Part shown: positions 16,182 to 25,094 of the stretch, one piece after another
How positions within the stretch are numbered: position 1 is the stretch's first letter
How the letters are laid out: every line of letters starts with the position of its first letter
From: Bacillota bacterium
GTDB taxonomy: Bacteria; Bacillota; Clostridia; Tissierellales; Tissierellaceae
Direction: 5' to 3'
Assembly (NCBI GenBank): GCA_023388495.1
Contig: JAEWGC010000043.1
Span: forward strand, 1 to 51,724
Length of the DNA stretch: 51,724 bases
The notes under the pieces: generated by a model
The model's input: only the letters and a program-made list of their open reading frames with translations
What the model was told of the DNA's origin: nothing
Database searches by the model: none
Translations under genes and position numbers: made by a program

Positions 16182-17471
16182 ATGGTGAATAAAATAATAA
16201 ATACGAAACTTTGCCCTGTTCTAAGCGCAAAAATAATGTCTCAATCAATGGAAGAAGTCCCCGTAATTGTACAGTTTAATAATAATGCATCAAATCTAAA
16301 AAAGAATATTAATAATCTATCCAATAGTATTAAGTCTAATTTGCCCCTTATAGATGGATTTGCTGGACTTATGTCTACGGAAACCATCTATCGAATTGTA
16401 GGTAACCCAGAAGTAAATTATATTAGCTTTGACTCAAGAGTGTATACATTGCTAGATATTGCAACTCCAACTATGGATGCATATTTTCCCCATGATAAGG
16501 GCTATGAGGGTAAAGGTATTACAGTAGCTGTAATAGATACTGGCGTAGCTCCTCACTATGATTTAACCAAGCCTACAAATAGAATAATTGGATTCAAAGA
16601 CTTGGTTAATAATAAGGAGACCCCATATGACGATAATGGTCATGGGACTCATGTAGCCGGAATTATTGCTGGAAATGGATTTTCTTCTAATGGAAAATAT
16701 ATGGGAGTAGCTCCTAAGGCTAATATACTAGGGATCAAGGCTTTAGATCAATATGGTGGAGGTAGCTCTTCTGATATAATTGCAGCTATATCATATATAA
16801 TAGAAACTAAAGATAGATATAATACAAAGATAATAAATCTTTCTTTAGGTACTCCTGCAAATAACTCCTGTGAAAAGGATCCTATATGTAAGGCTGTTGA
16901 TGCAGCAGTAAAAGCTGGACTAATAGTGATTACAGCTGCAGGTAATAGTGGCCCAGCAGAAGGAACTATTCTTTCACCAGGAATTAGTAAAAACGCCATA
17001 ACTGTTGGCGCCGTTGATGATAAAAGAACTATAGATCCATCTGATGATACCATAGCTCCTTTCTCCAGCCGTGGTCCAACTATGGAAGGTATAATGAAAC
17101 CTGATATAGTAGCTCCTGGAGTAAATATTAAATCTTTATCTAATATTAAATTAGATAATTATTCTTCATTAAGTGGTACATCCATGGCCACACCGTTAGT
17201 TTCAGGTTCTGTTGCGCTTTTATTTAATAAATATGGAAATCTTTCACCTCAGGACCTGAAAGATAAAATTATCTCCTCCTGTATAGACTTAAAGGAATCA
17301 AAGAAAAACCAAGGGGCTGGTATGCTGAATTTAAAACTACTTTTTGAGGATCCTTCTACCAAAGCAGAAGGTGAAAAATCTGAATCTAAAAATATTACCA
17401 CAGAAAATGAATTCTTTGAAACCTTGCTCATATTATTAATTGTATTTTTCCTGTTAGATTCTAGATTCTAA
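16182..17471 (+). CDS. aprX: AprX-like subtilisin family serine protease
   Basis: S8 peptidase of 429 residues. A short prodomain (about 1-90) is followed by the catalytic domain. The triad is Asp in AVIDTGV (about 119), His in NGHGTHVAG (about 154) and Ser in LSGTSMATP (about 333). There is no signal peptide, and the sequence resembles Bacillus AprX along its length, so it is probably intracellular. Oddly, the last 20 residues form a hydrophobic stretch (ETLLILLIVFFLL) that could tail-anchor it in the membrane. The ATG at 16182 follows GGAAGGTGG; the GTG three bases on is equally possible. Confidence 0.88.
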   Translation: MVNKIINTKLCPVLSAKIMSQSMEEVPVIVQFNNNASNLKKNINNLSNSIKSNLPLIDGFAGLMSTETIYRIVGNPEVNYISFDSRVYTLLDIATPTMDAYFPHDKGYEGKGITVAVIDTGVAPHYDLTKPTNRIIGFKDLVNNKETPYDDNGHGTHVAGIIAGNGFSSNGKYMGVAPKANILGIKALDQYGGGSSSDIIAAISYIIETKDRYNTKIINLSLGTPANNSCEKDPICKAVDAAVKAGLIVITAAGNSGPAEGTILSPGISKNAITVGAVDDKRTIDPSDDTIAPFSSRGPTMEGIMKPDIVAPGVNIKSLSNIKLDNYSSLSGTSMATPLVSGSVALLFNKYGNLSPQDLKDKIISSCIDLKESKKNQGAGMLNLKLLFEDPSTKAEGEKSESKNITTENEFFETLLILLIVFFLLDSRF

Positions 17472-17482
17472 TGTGAAAAAAT

Positions 17483-17510
17483 AATAGAGGAAGCCAAAGC
17501 TTCCTCTATT
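17483..17510. terminator. Bidirectional terminator between subtilase and M23 peptidase
   Basis: AATAGAGGAAGC and GCTTCCTCTATT form a perfect 12-bp stem around a CAAA loop. A-rich bases before it and T-rich bases after it serve both converging genes. The M23 stop codon is inside the stem. Confidence 0.85.
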
Positions 17511-18957
17511 TTAAATAACTACTAGGGTTATAATTCTTTCCATTTTTAAGTACTTCAAAGTGAAGATGAGATCCTGTAGACCTTCCCGTATTTCCTACAT
17601 TTGCTATATGTTGACCTTTATATACCTTATCTCCTACTTTTACTAATATCTTACTACAGTGAGCATATCTTGTTTTAAATCCATTTCCATGGTCAACTTC
17701 CACTAGATTACCAAAAGCCCCTCTATATCCTGCATATACTACTTTACCGCCATCGGCAGCGTTTATAGCTGTCCCCGTTTTTGCAGCAATATCTAGACCT
17801 CTGTGCATTCTTCCATTTCTCATTCCATATCTAGAAGATATTTTTCCTCTAGTTGGCATAGAAAAAATACCTGTTGCAACAGTTTTTGGAGGTTCCTTAG
17901 TACCTCTAACTATAACTTCTGTAGTTGGATTTTGTAATATCTCTTCTTTTACAACTTCTTTATCTATTAAAATACCATTATGTCTTATTTCATTAGCTAC
18001 TATGGCTTTTTCACCGCTAGCTCCAGCTACCTTAGTCTTTTTCTCAGTTTTATACATCTTATCATTGTATTCAATTTCTGTCTCATATTTTATCTTCTCT
18101 GTATATTCTACTTCTGCTACTGTAGCTACTGTAAGAACTGGTTTTGGTACAACTAGCTTTACTTCATCCCCTATTTGTATCCTATCTGGGTTCTTATCTG
18201 GATTAGCTGCTACTAACTCATCAACAGATAAGTTATACATCCTTGCTATAGTCCAAAAGCTTTCTCCAACTTCTACTTTATGAACCTTTATCTCTTCAGA
18301 ACTTGTTAGTAAATGATTATATAACTCCTCTGAACTTCCAATCTTATACAATGGCATTTCTTTTTTGACTATCTCTATATTTTCGACTATCTTTACTTCT
18401 TTTATATTTCTATCTTCTTTTACATTATCTTCATATGGTTGTTTTATCTTGTTTATTATATCTTCAACTTCCTCTTTAGTCTTTAAAGCTCCTACTTCAA
18501 CATCATTAACCTTAAGTATATATCCGTATACTAAGAAGCTCATCTTAGATTTAATTACCTTCTTTAAATCTTCATTAGGAGTTATTAATTCATCCTTTGC
18601 CTTAGTTTCCTCGAATCTAATATCCTTGTCTAATACTATATCCATATCATATGTACCAGATAATTCATTTTCCAGGTTATTCATTATACCTGTAACTTCT
18701 TCTTGCTGCCTAATGGTACCTATCTTCTCTTCTCCAAGATAAACGTTAAATGCCTTCAACCTAATTTGATTAGCCTTATATCCTGTAACACTTAAGGCTA
18801 ATATGGATATAATCATCAATATCGTTAAGGCTATTTTCATATGTATATTTTTAAAACTAATATCTTTAAATTTAACTTTCTTACTATAATCAATTATTTT
18901 TTTGGCTTGTTTTCTTATGTACTCTAAACTTGCACCTATATAATTGGGACTTTCCAT
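17506..18957 (-). CDS. Cell-wall peptidase with LysM, G5 and M23 domains
   Basis: Membrane-anchored peptidoglycan endopeptidase, 483 residues. Order: short cytosolic part, membrane helix (about 44-64), two regions of external alpha/beta repeats, LysM (about 230-275, VEVGESFWTIARMYNLS), G5 (about 275-355), and C-terminal M23 peptidase (about 370-483). Zinc ligands are visible in HRGLDI and GSHLHFEV, plus the RYAHCS His. G5 and LysM bind wall sugars. AGGAGG precedes the ATG. Its promoter carries three WalR half-sites, which fits known WalR control of M23 hydrolases. It may act in vegetative growth or in spore engulfment and germination. Confidence 0.93.
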   Translation of the reverse strand: MESPNYIGASLEYIRKQAKKIIDYSKKVKFKDISFKNIHMKIALTILMIISILALSVTGYKANQIRLKAFNVYLGEEKIGTIRQQEEVTGIMNNLENELSGTYDMDIVLDKDIRFEETKAKDELITPNEDLKKVIKSKMSFLVYGYILKVNDVEVGALKTKEEVEDIINKIKQPYEDNVKEDRNIKEVKIVENIEIVKKEMPLYKIGSSEELYNHLLTSSEEIKVHKVEVGESFWTIARMYNLSVDELVAANPDKNPDRIQIGDEVKLVVPKPVLTVATVAEVEYTEKIKYETEIEYNDKMYKTEKKTKVAGASGEKAIVANEIRHNGILIDKEVVKEEILQNPTTEVIVRGTKEPPKTVATGIFSMPTRGKISSRYGMRNGRMHRGLDIAAKTGTAINAADGGKVVYAGYRGAFGNLVEVDHGNGFKTRYAHCSKILVKVGDKVYKGQHIANVGNTGRSTGSHLHFEVLKNGKNYNPSSYLK

Positions 18958-18995
18958 ATTATTATCCTCCTAGTTTAGACTATTTGAAACACAGT

Positions 18996-19052
18996 TGTAA
19001 TGACTCTGTAACCATTCTGTAACAATTATATCATAGATTTTTTTTTTTTCAA
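18996..19052 (-). promoter_or_regulatory. M23 peptidase promoter with triple WalR-type half-sites
   Basis: On the minus strand TTGAAA (19047-19052) and TATAAT (19025-19030) are 16 bp apart. Immediately downstream, the plus strand reads TGTAAT (18996-19001), TGTAAC (19007-19012) and TGTAAC (19018-19023), each five bases apart, so two overlapping WalR boxes lie over and beyond the start point. Position and opposite orientation are more like a repressor site than an activator site. Confidence 0.6.
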
Positions 19053-19311
19053 CTCTTAAGCATGTCTAATTAATCTTATTATATTCTAATTATTTTAGTT
19101 TATACATATTAATTATATTTGCATTATCCTAGTATATTTCTATATATATCTGGTTTATAGATAAAAAAAAGATTTAAATTATTACAAATTCTTAATATCC
19201 ATTTTATTCATATAATAAAAGTATTTATATTCTTTTTAAGGTAATACTTTTAATATCCTTTTACTATTAGCAATATAAATAATATAAATAATAAAACAAT
19301 GGGAGGGTATT
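19053..19311. other. A/T-rich gap before yyaC, with one inverted repeat
   Basis: No gene seen. TAAAAGTATT (19216-19225) and AATACTTTTA (19243-19252) are a perfect 10-bp inverted repeat with a 17-nt spacer, 60 bp ahead of yyaC. No clear SigA promoter for yyaC is visible. A forespore-type promoter is possible, but I could not match one with confidence. Confidence 0.4.
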
Positions 19312-19905
19312 ATGAATATATTTATTAAAAACAACTACATAGATTCATCCTCACCTTTTGCCTTATCTAAATTTTCCAACTTAGTTTTCAAGTATTTATC
19401 TGAAGAATATCAAGAGGATAGTGATTTAATTATACTTTGCATTGGAACAGACCGGTCCACTGGAGATTCCCTTGGTCCTTTAGTTGGACATAAATTATCT
19501 CCTATAATAAAAAGTTTTGAAAATGTAAACCTAATAGGTACATTGGAACATCCTATTCATGCTCAGAATCTTGAGGATAATCTTGATATGATAAACCAAA
19601 ATTATAAAAAACCTTTTATTGTTGCCATAGACTCTTCTCTTGGTAGACAGGATCGTGTAGGTTATTTATCAATTAAAAATTCTCCTTTAAAACCAGGAGC
19701 AGGTGTTAACAAGGTATTACCTCCAGTTGGTGATATATCAATTACGGGAATTGTAAACATTGGAGGAATGATGGAATTTATGGTGCTGCAAAATACTAGA
19801 TTATCTCTAGTAATGAATATGGCCGATATTATATCTAAAAGTATATACTTATCACTTTCAAGATTATGTAATAAAAAAGATAGAACTTATATATTAGAAA
19901 AGTAG
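19312..19905 (+). CDS. yyaC: Spore protein YyaC (GPR-like fold)
   Basis: A 197-residue cytosolic protein of the YyaC family, which shares its fold with the germination protease GPR and with hydrogenase maturation proteases. Diagnostic segments are LCIGTDRSTGDSLGPLVG (about residues 43-60), LEHPIHAQNL (about 82) and IDSSLGR (about 104). The family is confined to endospore formers and is made in the forespore in Bacillus, so it is a direct sign that this lineage sporulates. GGGAGG precedes the ATG. It is a single-gene unit ended by the hairpin at 19898-19920. Confidence 0.92.
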   Translation: MNIFIKNNYIDSSSPFALSKFSNLVFKYLSEEYQEDSDLIILCIGTDRSTGDSLGPLVGHKLSPIIKSFENVNLIGTLEHPIHAQNLEDNLDMINQNYKKPFIVAIDSSLGRQDRVGYLSIKNSPLKPGAGVNKVLPPVGDISITGIVNIGGMMEFMVLQNTRLSLVMNMADIISKSIYLSLSRLCNKKDRTYILEK

Positions 19906-19920
19906 CCCTTGGCTACTTTT
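19898..19920. terminator. Bidirectional terminator shared by yyaC and the lipid kinase gene
   Basis: AAAAGTAGCC and GGCTACTTTT pair perfectly around a CTT loop. The stop codons of both convergent genes lie within the stem, so the terminator is part of both reading frames' ends. Confidence 0.8.
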
Positions 19921-20800
19921 CCTTACATATCACATTTAGTTTTTTATCTTCCATGGAAAAAACTATTTCTTTAGGTCCTGAAACTATTTCTCCATCTATA
20001 TTTAGATATATCCTATCCTTGGCTTCTACCTTAATAGTTTTTCCTTTATGCATCTTAACATATTTTTTATATTTAATATGATTGCCTTTAAATATTGATG
20101 GAAATAAGAATAAAAGTTTTATCTTGCCTATACCAGAAACAATACATACATCTAAATATCCATCATCAATCTTCGCCATAGGTAAAATCTTCATCCCACC
20201 ACCATAATATTTTCCATTACCTACTGCTAAGAGTATTATATTTTCTTCTATAGTATTATCATCTATAGTTATATTTACCTTTTTCTTTCTAAAACTTAAT
20301 AAGGTATAAACTACACTAATAGCATAGGATATTTCAGATTTTATTATTTTCTTTAGATTATCATTATTTATTACAACTTCTGCATCAAATCCAACACTTG
20401 ATATATTTAAAAAGTTGGAGCTATTAACGTGCCCAATGTCGATATCCTTTTTTACTCCTTCACATAATATCTCTAATGCATCCGTTGGATTTACAGGTAT
20501 CCCTAAGGTTTTTGCCATATCGTTTCCCGTGCCACCTGGTATAATACCTAAGGTACCTTGCCCCTTGTTGATTAGTCCCCTAGACACTTCATTTACAGTT
20601 CCATCTCCCCCTACAGCCACAATTATTTCATAGTTTTCTGCATTATCCTCTGCTATATATATGGCTTCTTTAGGTTTTTCAGTTAGTTTTATCTCATACC
20701 TTCTCTCGTGTTTATCCATTACTTCTTTAATCAAAGGAATTAACCCTTTAGCTCTTCCTCCTCCAGCCACAGGGTTTATAATAAAAAGGATTTTATCCAT
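19913..20800 (-). CDS. Diacylglycerol kinase-family lipid kinase (YegS/DgkB type)
   Basis: A 295-residue soluble kinase of the DAGK catalytic family. It starts with FIINPVAGGGRA, and the nucleotide-binding GGDGTVNEV is near residue 60. A glycine-rich GIIPGGTGNDMA follows (about 87). These are the defining motifs of DgkB/YegS enzymes, which phosphorylate diacylglycerol or related lipids in phospholipid recycling. The start at 20800 has AGGAGG 10 bases upstream; a TTG at 20806 has only 4 bases of spacing. It follows the DUF4446 gene closely on the same strand. The exact lipid substrate is unknown. Confidence 0.9.
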   Translation of the reverse strand: MDKILFIINPVAGGGRAKGLIPLIKEVMDKHERRYEIKLTEKPKEAIYIAEDNAENYEIIVAVGGDGTVNEVSRGLINKGQGTLGIIPGGTGNDMAKTLGIPVNPTDALEILCEGVKKDIDIGHVNSSNFLNISSVGFDAEVVINNDNLKKIIKSEISYAISVVYTLLSFRKKKVNITIDDNTIEENIILLAVGNGKYYGGGMKILPMAKIDDGYLDVCIVSGIGKIKLLFLFPSIFKGNHIKYKKYVKMHKGKTIKVEAKDRIYLNIDGEIVSGPKEIVFSMEDKKLNVICKEK

Positions 20801-20814
20801 TTGCAATTTTCCTC

Positions 20815-21336
20815 CTACTGAAGCGTCTTTTCTCTGCTATCACCCATTATGGCTCTATCTACAGCCTGCATTTCCTCTACAGATAAAGGATATATCGATT
20901 TACCAAACTTAATTGGCTTGGCATAACTAGTAGTATATTCCCTGCCATAAATGCTAGTAATAACAAAGCCATTCTGAAACTTGTCCAACAAAGCAATAGA
21001 ATAACTCAAGTCTGATCCCATATCATGAAAGGCATTGTATCTCACAAAGCCAACCTTTTGAATAGCAAAGGCTAGCTTTGTTTCAATATTTTCTATGTCT
21101 TGTTCTATATTGTTCATATCTATATGAATATTTTTTAATTCCTCGCCAGTTTTTATTAACAGCTCTTCCACATTTACGCCTTTAACACCTCTAGTAAATT
21201 CATTATATTTCTTTTTTACTTTCGATATCCTTATTTCAGCTATTAGATATAGTACTAATAATACAAGTAATGCTGCCATAAGCCCTATCAATATCTCTAT
21301 ATTGTAAGATGCCACAAATTCTCGTAGCTGAATCAT
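20815..21336 (-). CDS. DUF4446 family membrane protein
   Basis: A 173-residue protein with one N-terminal membrane helix (about residues 14-34). A charged coiled-coil region follows (about 40-90), then a small C-terminal domain with the family's FVRYNAFHDMGSDLSYSIALLD and SIYGREYTTSYAKPI segments. DUF4446 is found in spore-forming Firmicutes, often near parAB and oriC, and has no known function. GAGAGGAGA precedes the ATG. It lies between the aminotransferase and the lipid kinase with gaps of about 15 bp, so it belongs to their transcript. Confidence 0.85.
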   Translation of the reverse strand: MIQLREFVASYNIEILIGLMAALLVLLVLYLIAEIRISKVKKKYNEFTRGVKGVNVEELLIKTGEELKNIHIDMNNIEQDIENIETKLAFAIQKVGFVRYNAFHDMGSDLSYSIALLDKFQNGFVITSIYGREYTTSYAKPIKFGKSIYPLSVEEMQAVDRAIMGDSREKTLQ

Positions 21337-21350
21337 ATAACTTCTCCTCT

Positions 21351-22493
21351 CTAGACTTCCTTAGCAATTTCTCTTAATGCATTAATAGCAAATTCTATTT
21401 CTTCATGAGTATTTTCATAGCCAAAACTAAATCTAACTACTCCTTGCTCAAAGGTTCCTATGGTCTTATGGGCTAATGGAGCACAATGTAATCCTGGCCT
21501 TACTGCAACATCATATTCCTCATCTAAAATATAGCTTACTTCAGATGAATCTGCATCTTTTATATTCAATGCGACAACTGGTGCATGGTACCCAATTTCT
21601 AATGTACCATAGAGCTTAATCCCTTCTATCTTACCTGCTTCTTCAATAAAATGTTTTGTAAGTTCCTCTTCCTTATTTCTAATATTTTCTATACCTTTTT
21701 CAAATATATATTTGATACCAGATCCAAGTCCTATTATGCCAGGTGCATTTGGTGTTCCAGATTCAAATTTATCTGGAAATACATCTGGTTGGTCTAGTGA
21801 ATTAGAAACACTACCAGTTCCTCCTTGAAAGGTTTCAACTAATTCTATACCTTCTCTGATATAAAGTCCTCCTGTACCTTGAGGTCCTAATAATCCTTTA
21901 TGACCTGGAAAAGCTAAAAGATCTATATTCATCTTTTCTACATCAATATCATAAACTCCAGCAGATTGGGCCCCGTCTACTAGATAAAGTATTCCATGAT
22001 TTTTTGCAATCTTTCCTATTGTTTCTATATCCATTATAGTTCCCGTTAAGTTTGATATATGGGTCGTTACAATCATCTTAGTTTCTGGTCTTATACTGTC
22101 TTCAATATCCCTTGGATTTATTCTTCCCTTGGAATCTCCTTGTACTATAGTATTTGTAATGCCCATTTTTCCTAAATAGGTAATGGGTCTTAGAACAGAG
22201 TTGTGTTCCATTGATGTAGTAATTACATGATCTCCTGGTTTCAAAACTCCCTTTATGGCTAAATTTAAACTCTCAGTACAATTGAATGTTAATATTACAT
22301 TCATAGGGCTTTTTATATTAAAAAGTTTACTAATTTGAAATCTGGTATCAAATATTCCCCTACTGGCCATTAATGCCTTCTTATGCCCTGACCTTCCTGG
22401 ATTAGCACCATACTCTATCATTGACTCCATTATAGTATCATAGACTATCTTTGGCTTCGGATAGGATGTTGCTGCATTATCAAAATACACCAT
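21351..22493 (-). CDS. Class V aminotransferase, cysteine desulfurase-like
   Basis: PLP enzyme of 380 residues. It starts with YFDNAATSYPKP, typical of the group. The PLP lysine is in FPGHKGLLGPQGTG (about residue 200) and the substrate-binding RPGLHCAPL is near 335. The latter contains the Cys that matches the active-site cysteine of cysteine desulfurases. It resembles the CsdA/EF2568-type family more than the housekeeping IscS/NifS form. No scaffold gene (iscU or sufU) lies nearby, so a dedicated sulfur-transfer role cannot be shown. The start has an AAGGAGTGATTGT leader. Confidence 0.85.
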   Translation of the reverse strand: MVYFDNAATSYPKPKIVYDTIMESMIEYGANPGRSGHKKALMASRGIFDTRFQISKLFNIKSPMNVILTFNCTESLNLAIKGVLKPGDHVITTSMEHNSVLRPITYLGKMGITNTIVQGDSKGRINPRDIEDSIRPETKMIVTTHISNLTGTIMDIETIGKIAKNHGILYLVDGAQSAGVYDIDVEKMNIDLLAFPGHKGLLGPQGTGGLYIREGIELVETFQGGTGSVSNSLDQPDVFPDKFESGTPNAPGIIGLGSGIKYIFEKGIENIRNKEEELTKHFIEEAGKIEGIKLYGTLEIGYHAPVVALNIKDADSSEVSYILDEEYDVAVRPGLHCAPLAHKTIGTFEQGVVRFSFGYENTHEEIEFAINALREIAKEV

Positions 22494-22522
22494 ACAATCA
22501 CTCCTTTTATAATCAATTTACA

Positions 22523-24247
22523 TCAATCTTCATTATAAACCTTTACAAAGGTAAATTTCTCTACATCAAATAATCCCATATCTGTAAGCTTTATACTCGG
22601 TATTACAGGTAATGCCATAAATGCCAATGTCATAAATGGATCTATATTTTTGTTTACTCCTAGATTTTTATAGGAAATTTCAATCATATCCTTTAATATA
22701 GAGTTTGTTTTCTCAATAGGTTTAGATGTCATTATACCACCAATTTCCAGAGGCAAGCTCTTTAATACCTGTCCCCTTGATATAAGAGTAAGTCCTCCAC
22801 CTATTTTACTTAATTCTTCTATAGCAACTAAAATATCTTTATCATTATCACCTATAACTATTATATTATGTGAATCATGGCCAATTGTTGAGCCAATAGC
22901 TCCATTTTTCAACTTGAAGTTTTCTATAAGTCCTACACCTATATTGCCTGTAGCAAAATGCCTTTCAATTACGACAAGCTTTAATATATCATCATTAGAA
23001 AAGTTAAAACACCCATCAACAACACTAACTTCTCTTATGTTTCTTTCGGTAACCAAGCTATCTTCTATTATACCTATAACATTTGCCTTGTTTGATTTCA
23101 TAGGAATTTGAATATCTTTTATACTTACATCCTTTATACTCACTGAATTTGTCATGTTTTCTGGTAAATTTTCCTTAGGATCAAATATAGCCTTGCTATC
23201 TTCTGCTACAATCTCTCCATTTTTAAAAACCTTCAATATATTAAAATCATCTAGATTATCTATTACAACTAAATCTGCTATATAGCCTGGTGCTATTGCT
23301 CCCTTACCCTTTAACCCATAACACTCTGCTGCATTTAATGTACCCATCCTAATAGCATCAACTGGACTAATACCAGCTTTTATTGCCAATTTAATATTAA
23401 AATCTATGCTTCCTTCATTGATTAAATCCTCAGGATGTTTATCGTCAGTACAGAATAAAAACCTCCTTAGATTTTCCTTATTTACTGCAGGGATTATATT
23501 TCTTAAATCTCTTGCAGCCGAGCCTTCTCTGAGAAGAATATACATACCTAGTCTTAGACGGTTTAGAACCTCTTCTACAGTGGAGCATTCATGCTCAGTT
23601 TTTATACCTGCAATTACATATGCATTTAAATCATTTCTTTTAATCATAGGTCCATGACCATCTATTATCATATCATTGAATAGTATTAGTTTATCTAATA
23701 TCTTATCTTCTCTCGATATAACTCCAGGATAATTCATCATTTCTCCCAATCCGATTACTGATTCCTCATCTAGTAATTCCTTCAGGTCTTCTGCTTCAAG
23801 TACTGCACCTGCATTTTCAAAACTTGTAGCTGGTACGCAACTAGGTAACATTATACGAACATCTAATGGAACATTCTTGCTATCTTCGATTATATATCTT
23901 ATACCATCTATACCCTTAACATTAGCTATTTCATGGGGGTCAGCTATTATAGTAGTTACACCCCTAGGTACTACCATCCTAGCAAATTGAGAAGGTGATG
24001 ACATTGATGATTCTATATGAACATGGCTATCTATAAATCCAGGAGATAAATACTTGCCTCTCAAGTCTATTTCATTGTCCCCAGTATATTCCCCTATTCC
24101 TACTATTTTTCCATTATCAATAGCTACATCTCCTTCAACTATCTCACCAGTAAACACATTTATTATATTTACATTTTTTAACACTAATTGTGAATTTTTG
24201 ATACCACTTGCCTTAGCTATGAGATCCCTTAGTTGTTCCTTTAACAT
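22523..24247 (-). CDS. ade: Adenine deaminase
   Basis: Deaminates adenine to hypoxanthine in purine salvage; cytosolic amidohydrolase, 574 residues, usual for the family. The metal site appears as GFIDSHVHIESS (about residue 70) and ADPHEIANVKG (about 106), with FCTDDKHPEDL (about 270) carrying the catalytic Asp. The C-terminal adenine deaminase domain includes IGHDSHNIIVIG. The start at 24247 was chosen because GGGGGGAG lies directly upstream; an in-frame codon at 24283 lies before that site. No purine riboswitch was seen in the 100-bp leader. Confidence 0.94.
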   Translation of the reverse strand: MLKEQLRDLIAKASGIKNSQLVLKNVNIINVFTGEIVEGDVAIDNGKIVGIGEYTGDNEIDLRGKYLSPGFIDSHVHIESSMSSPSQFARMVVPRGVTTIIADPHEIANVKGIDGIRYIIEDSKNVPLDVRIMLPSCVPATSFENAGAVLEAEDLKELLDEESVIGLGEMMNYPGVISREDKILDKLILFNDMIIDGHGPMIKRNDLNAYVIAGIKTEHECSTVEEVLNRLRLGMYILLREGSAARDLRNIIPAVNKENLRRFLFCTDDKHPEDLINEGSIDFNIKLAIKAGISPVDAIRMGTLNAAECYGLKGKGAIAPGYIADLVVIDNLDDFNILKVFKNGEIVAEDSKAIFDPKENLPENMTNSVSIKDVSIKDIQIPMKSNKANVIGIIEDSLVTERNIREVSVVDGCFNFSNDDILKLVVIERHFATGNIGVGLIENFKLKNGAIGSTIGHDSHNIIVIGDNDKDILVAIEELSKIGGGLTLISRGQVLKSLPLEIGGIMTSKPIEKTNSILKDMIEISYKNLGVNKNIDPFMTLAFMALPVIPSIKLTDMGLFDVEKFTFVKVYNED

Positions 24248-24333
24248 AATACTCCCCCCTAGGCCACTTATTAGTGAAAACAATTTTTTATACTACTATT
24301 ATAATACAATATCTTTATGAGTAAATAAAGAAA

Positions 24334-24355
24334 AAGAGAAGGTTTTCCTTCTCTT
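24334..24355 (-). terminator. Terminator after the cyclodeaminase gene
   Basis: AAGAGAAGG and CCTTCTCTT form a perfect 9-bp stem with a TTTT loop, followed on the minus strand by TTTCTTTATTT. It overlaps the stop codon of the cyclodeaminase gene. Confidence 0.75.
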
Positions 24356-24992
24356 ATCCTAATCTTTTGTATACTACCTTTAATAATTCTTCTTTTAATT
24401 TCTTTCCTTCATTTAAAAGATCATTTACCTTAGCTGAAATTTCTTTCTTAAATTCTTCATCTTTAATACTGCCTAAGTTAATAGTTACGTTGAATAAGGC
24501 CCCTTCTAAACCTGAGTATGCTAATAATGTTCCTACTCCAACATCTGTAATAGCATTAACATTTCCATAATTAGCAAATACATCCTGTAATTCTAATACC
24601 CTTAAACATTTTTCTGCACATCTTAAAGGAACCTCTAGTGCTATTTTATATCCCTCTTGAATAGCTTTTGTTCTTGCTGCTTTCTCTTCGTCTGTCTCTT
24701 TTGGAAGTTTAAAAGCTTCCATTACCTTATCGAAGGCTTTAGTATCTTCGTCTACAATACTACTTAATTCCTCAACAAGCTTTTCAACTTCCTTTGAATT
24801 CTCTGCTATTTCCGTCTTAATCTCATCTGAAAGTTCTTCATATGCTTTTTTCCCAACGGTTAAATTACTAACCATATTTGTAAGTGCTCCTCCTAGACCA
24901 CCTACTAAAGCTGCAACACTTCCACCTCCTGGTGTAGGTTCGCAACTAGCTGTAGCAGCTATATATTCTTTTAGGCTTTTGTTTATAAACAT
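24354..24992 (-). CDS. fchA: Methenyltetrahydrofolate cyclohydrolase / formiminotetrahydrofolate cyclodeaminase-family protein
   Basis: A 212-residue helical enzyme of the FTCD_C family, a stand-alone form of the C-terminal half of the animal bifunctional enzyme. The folate-binding start SCEPTPGGGSVAALVGGLGGAL (about residues 16-37) is diagnostic. Clostridial homologues act on methenyl- or formiminotetrahydrofolate in one-carbon and purine or amino-acid fermentation. The neighbouring adenine deaminase makes a link to purine breakdown plausible, though that is an inference. AGGAGG precedes the ATG; a terminator lies at the end. Confidence 0.85.
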   Translation of the reverse strand: MFINKSLKEYIAATASCEPTPGGGSVAALVGGLGGALTNMVSNLTVGKKAYEELSDEIKTEIAENSKEVEKLVEELSSIVDEDTKAFDKVMEAFKLPKETDEEKAARTKAIQEGYKIALEVPLRCAEKCLRVLELQDVFANYGNVNAITDVGVGTLLAYSGLEGALFNVTINLGSIKDEEFKKEISAKVNDLLNEGKKLKEELLKVVYKRLG

Positions 24993-25029
24993 TTACATAC
25001 ACCTCCTAGTTGTATTTTACTATAAATGG

Positions 25030-25064
25030 ATAAAAAAGGGAACATCAATTGTTCCCTTTTTTAT
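25030..25064 (-). terminator. Terminator after the AGCS symporter
   Basis: A perfect 15-bp stem (25030-25044 with 25050-25064) around a 5-nt loop contains GGGAACA/TGTTCCC, with A and T runs at its base that suit termination in either direction. Confidence 0.8.
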
Positions 25065-25094
25065 ATTCTTTAATTTATTATAACTTATCTATTC

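Noticed and set aside
19041..19049. Poly-T run as a terminator
   Set aside because: No stem precedes it on either strand; it forms the spacer side of the M23 promoter.
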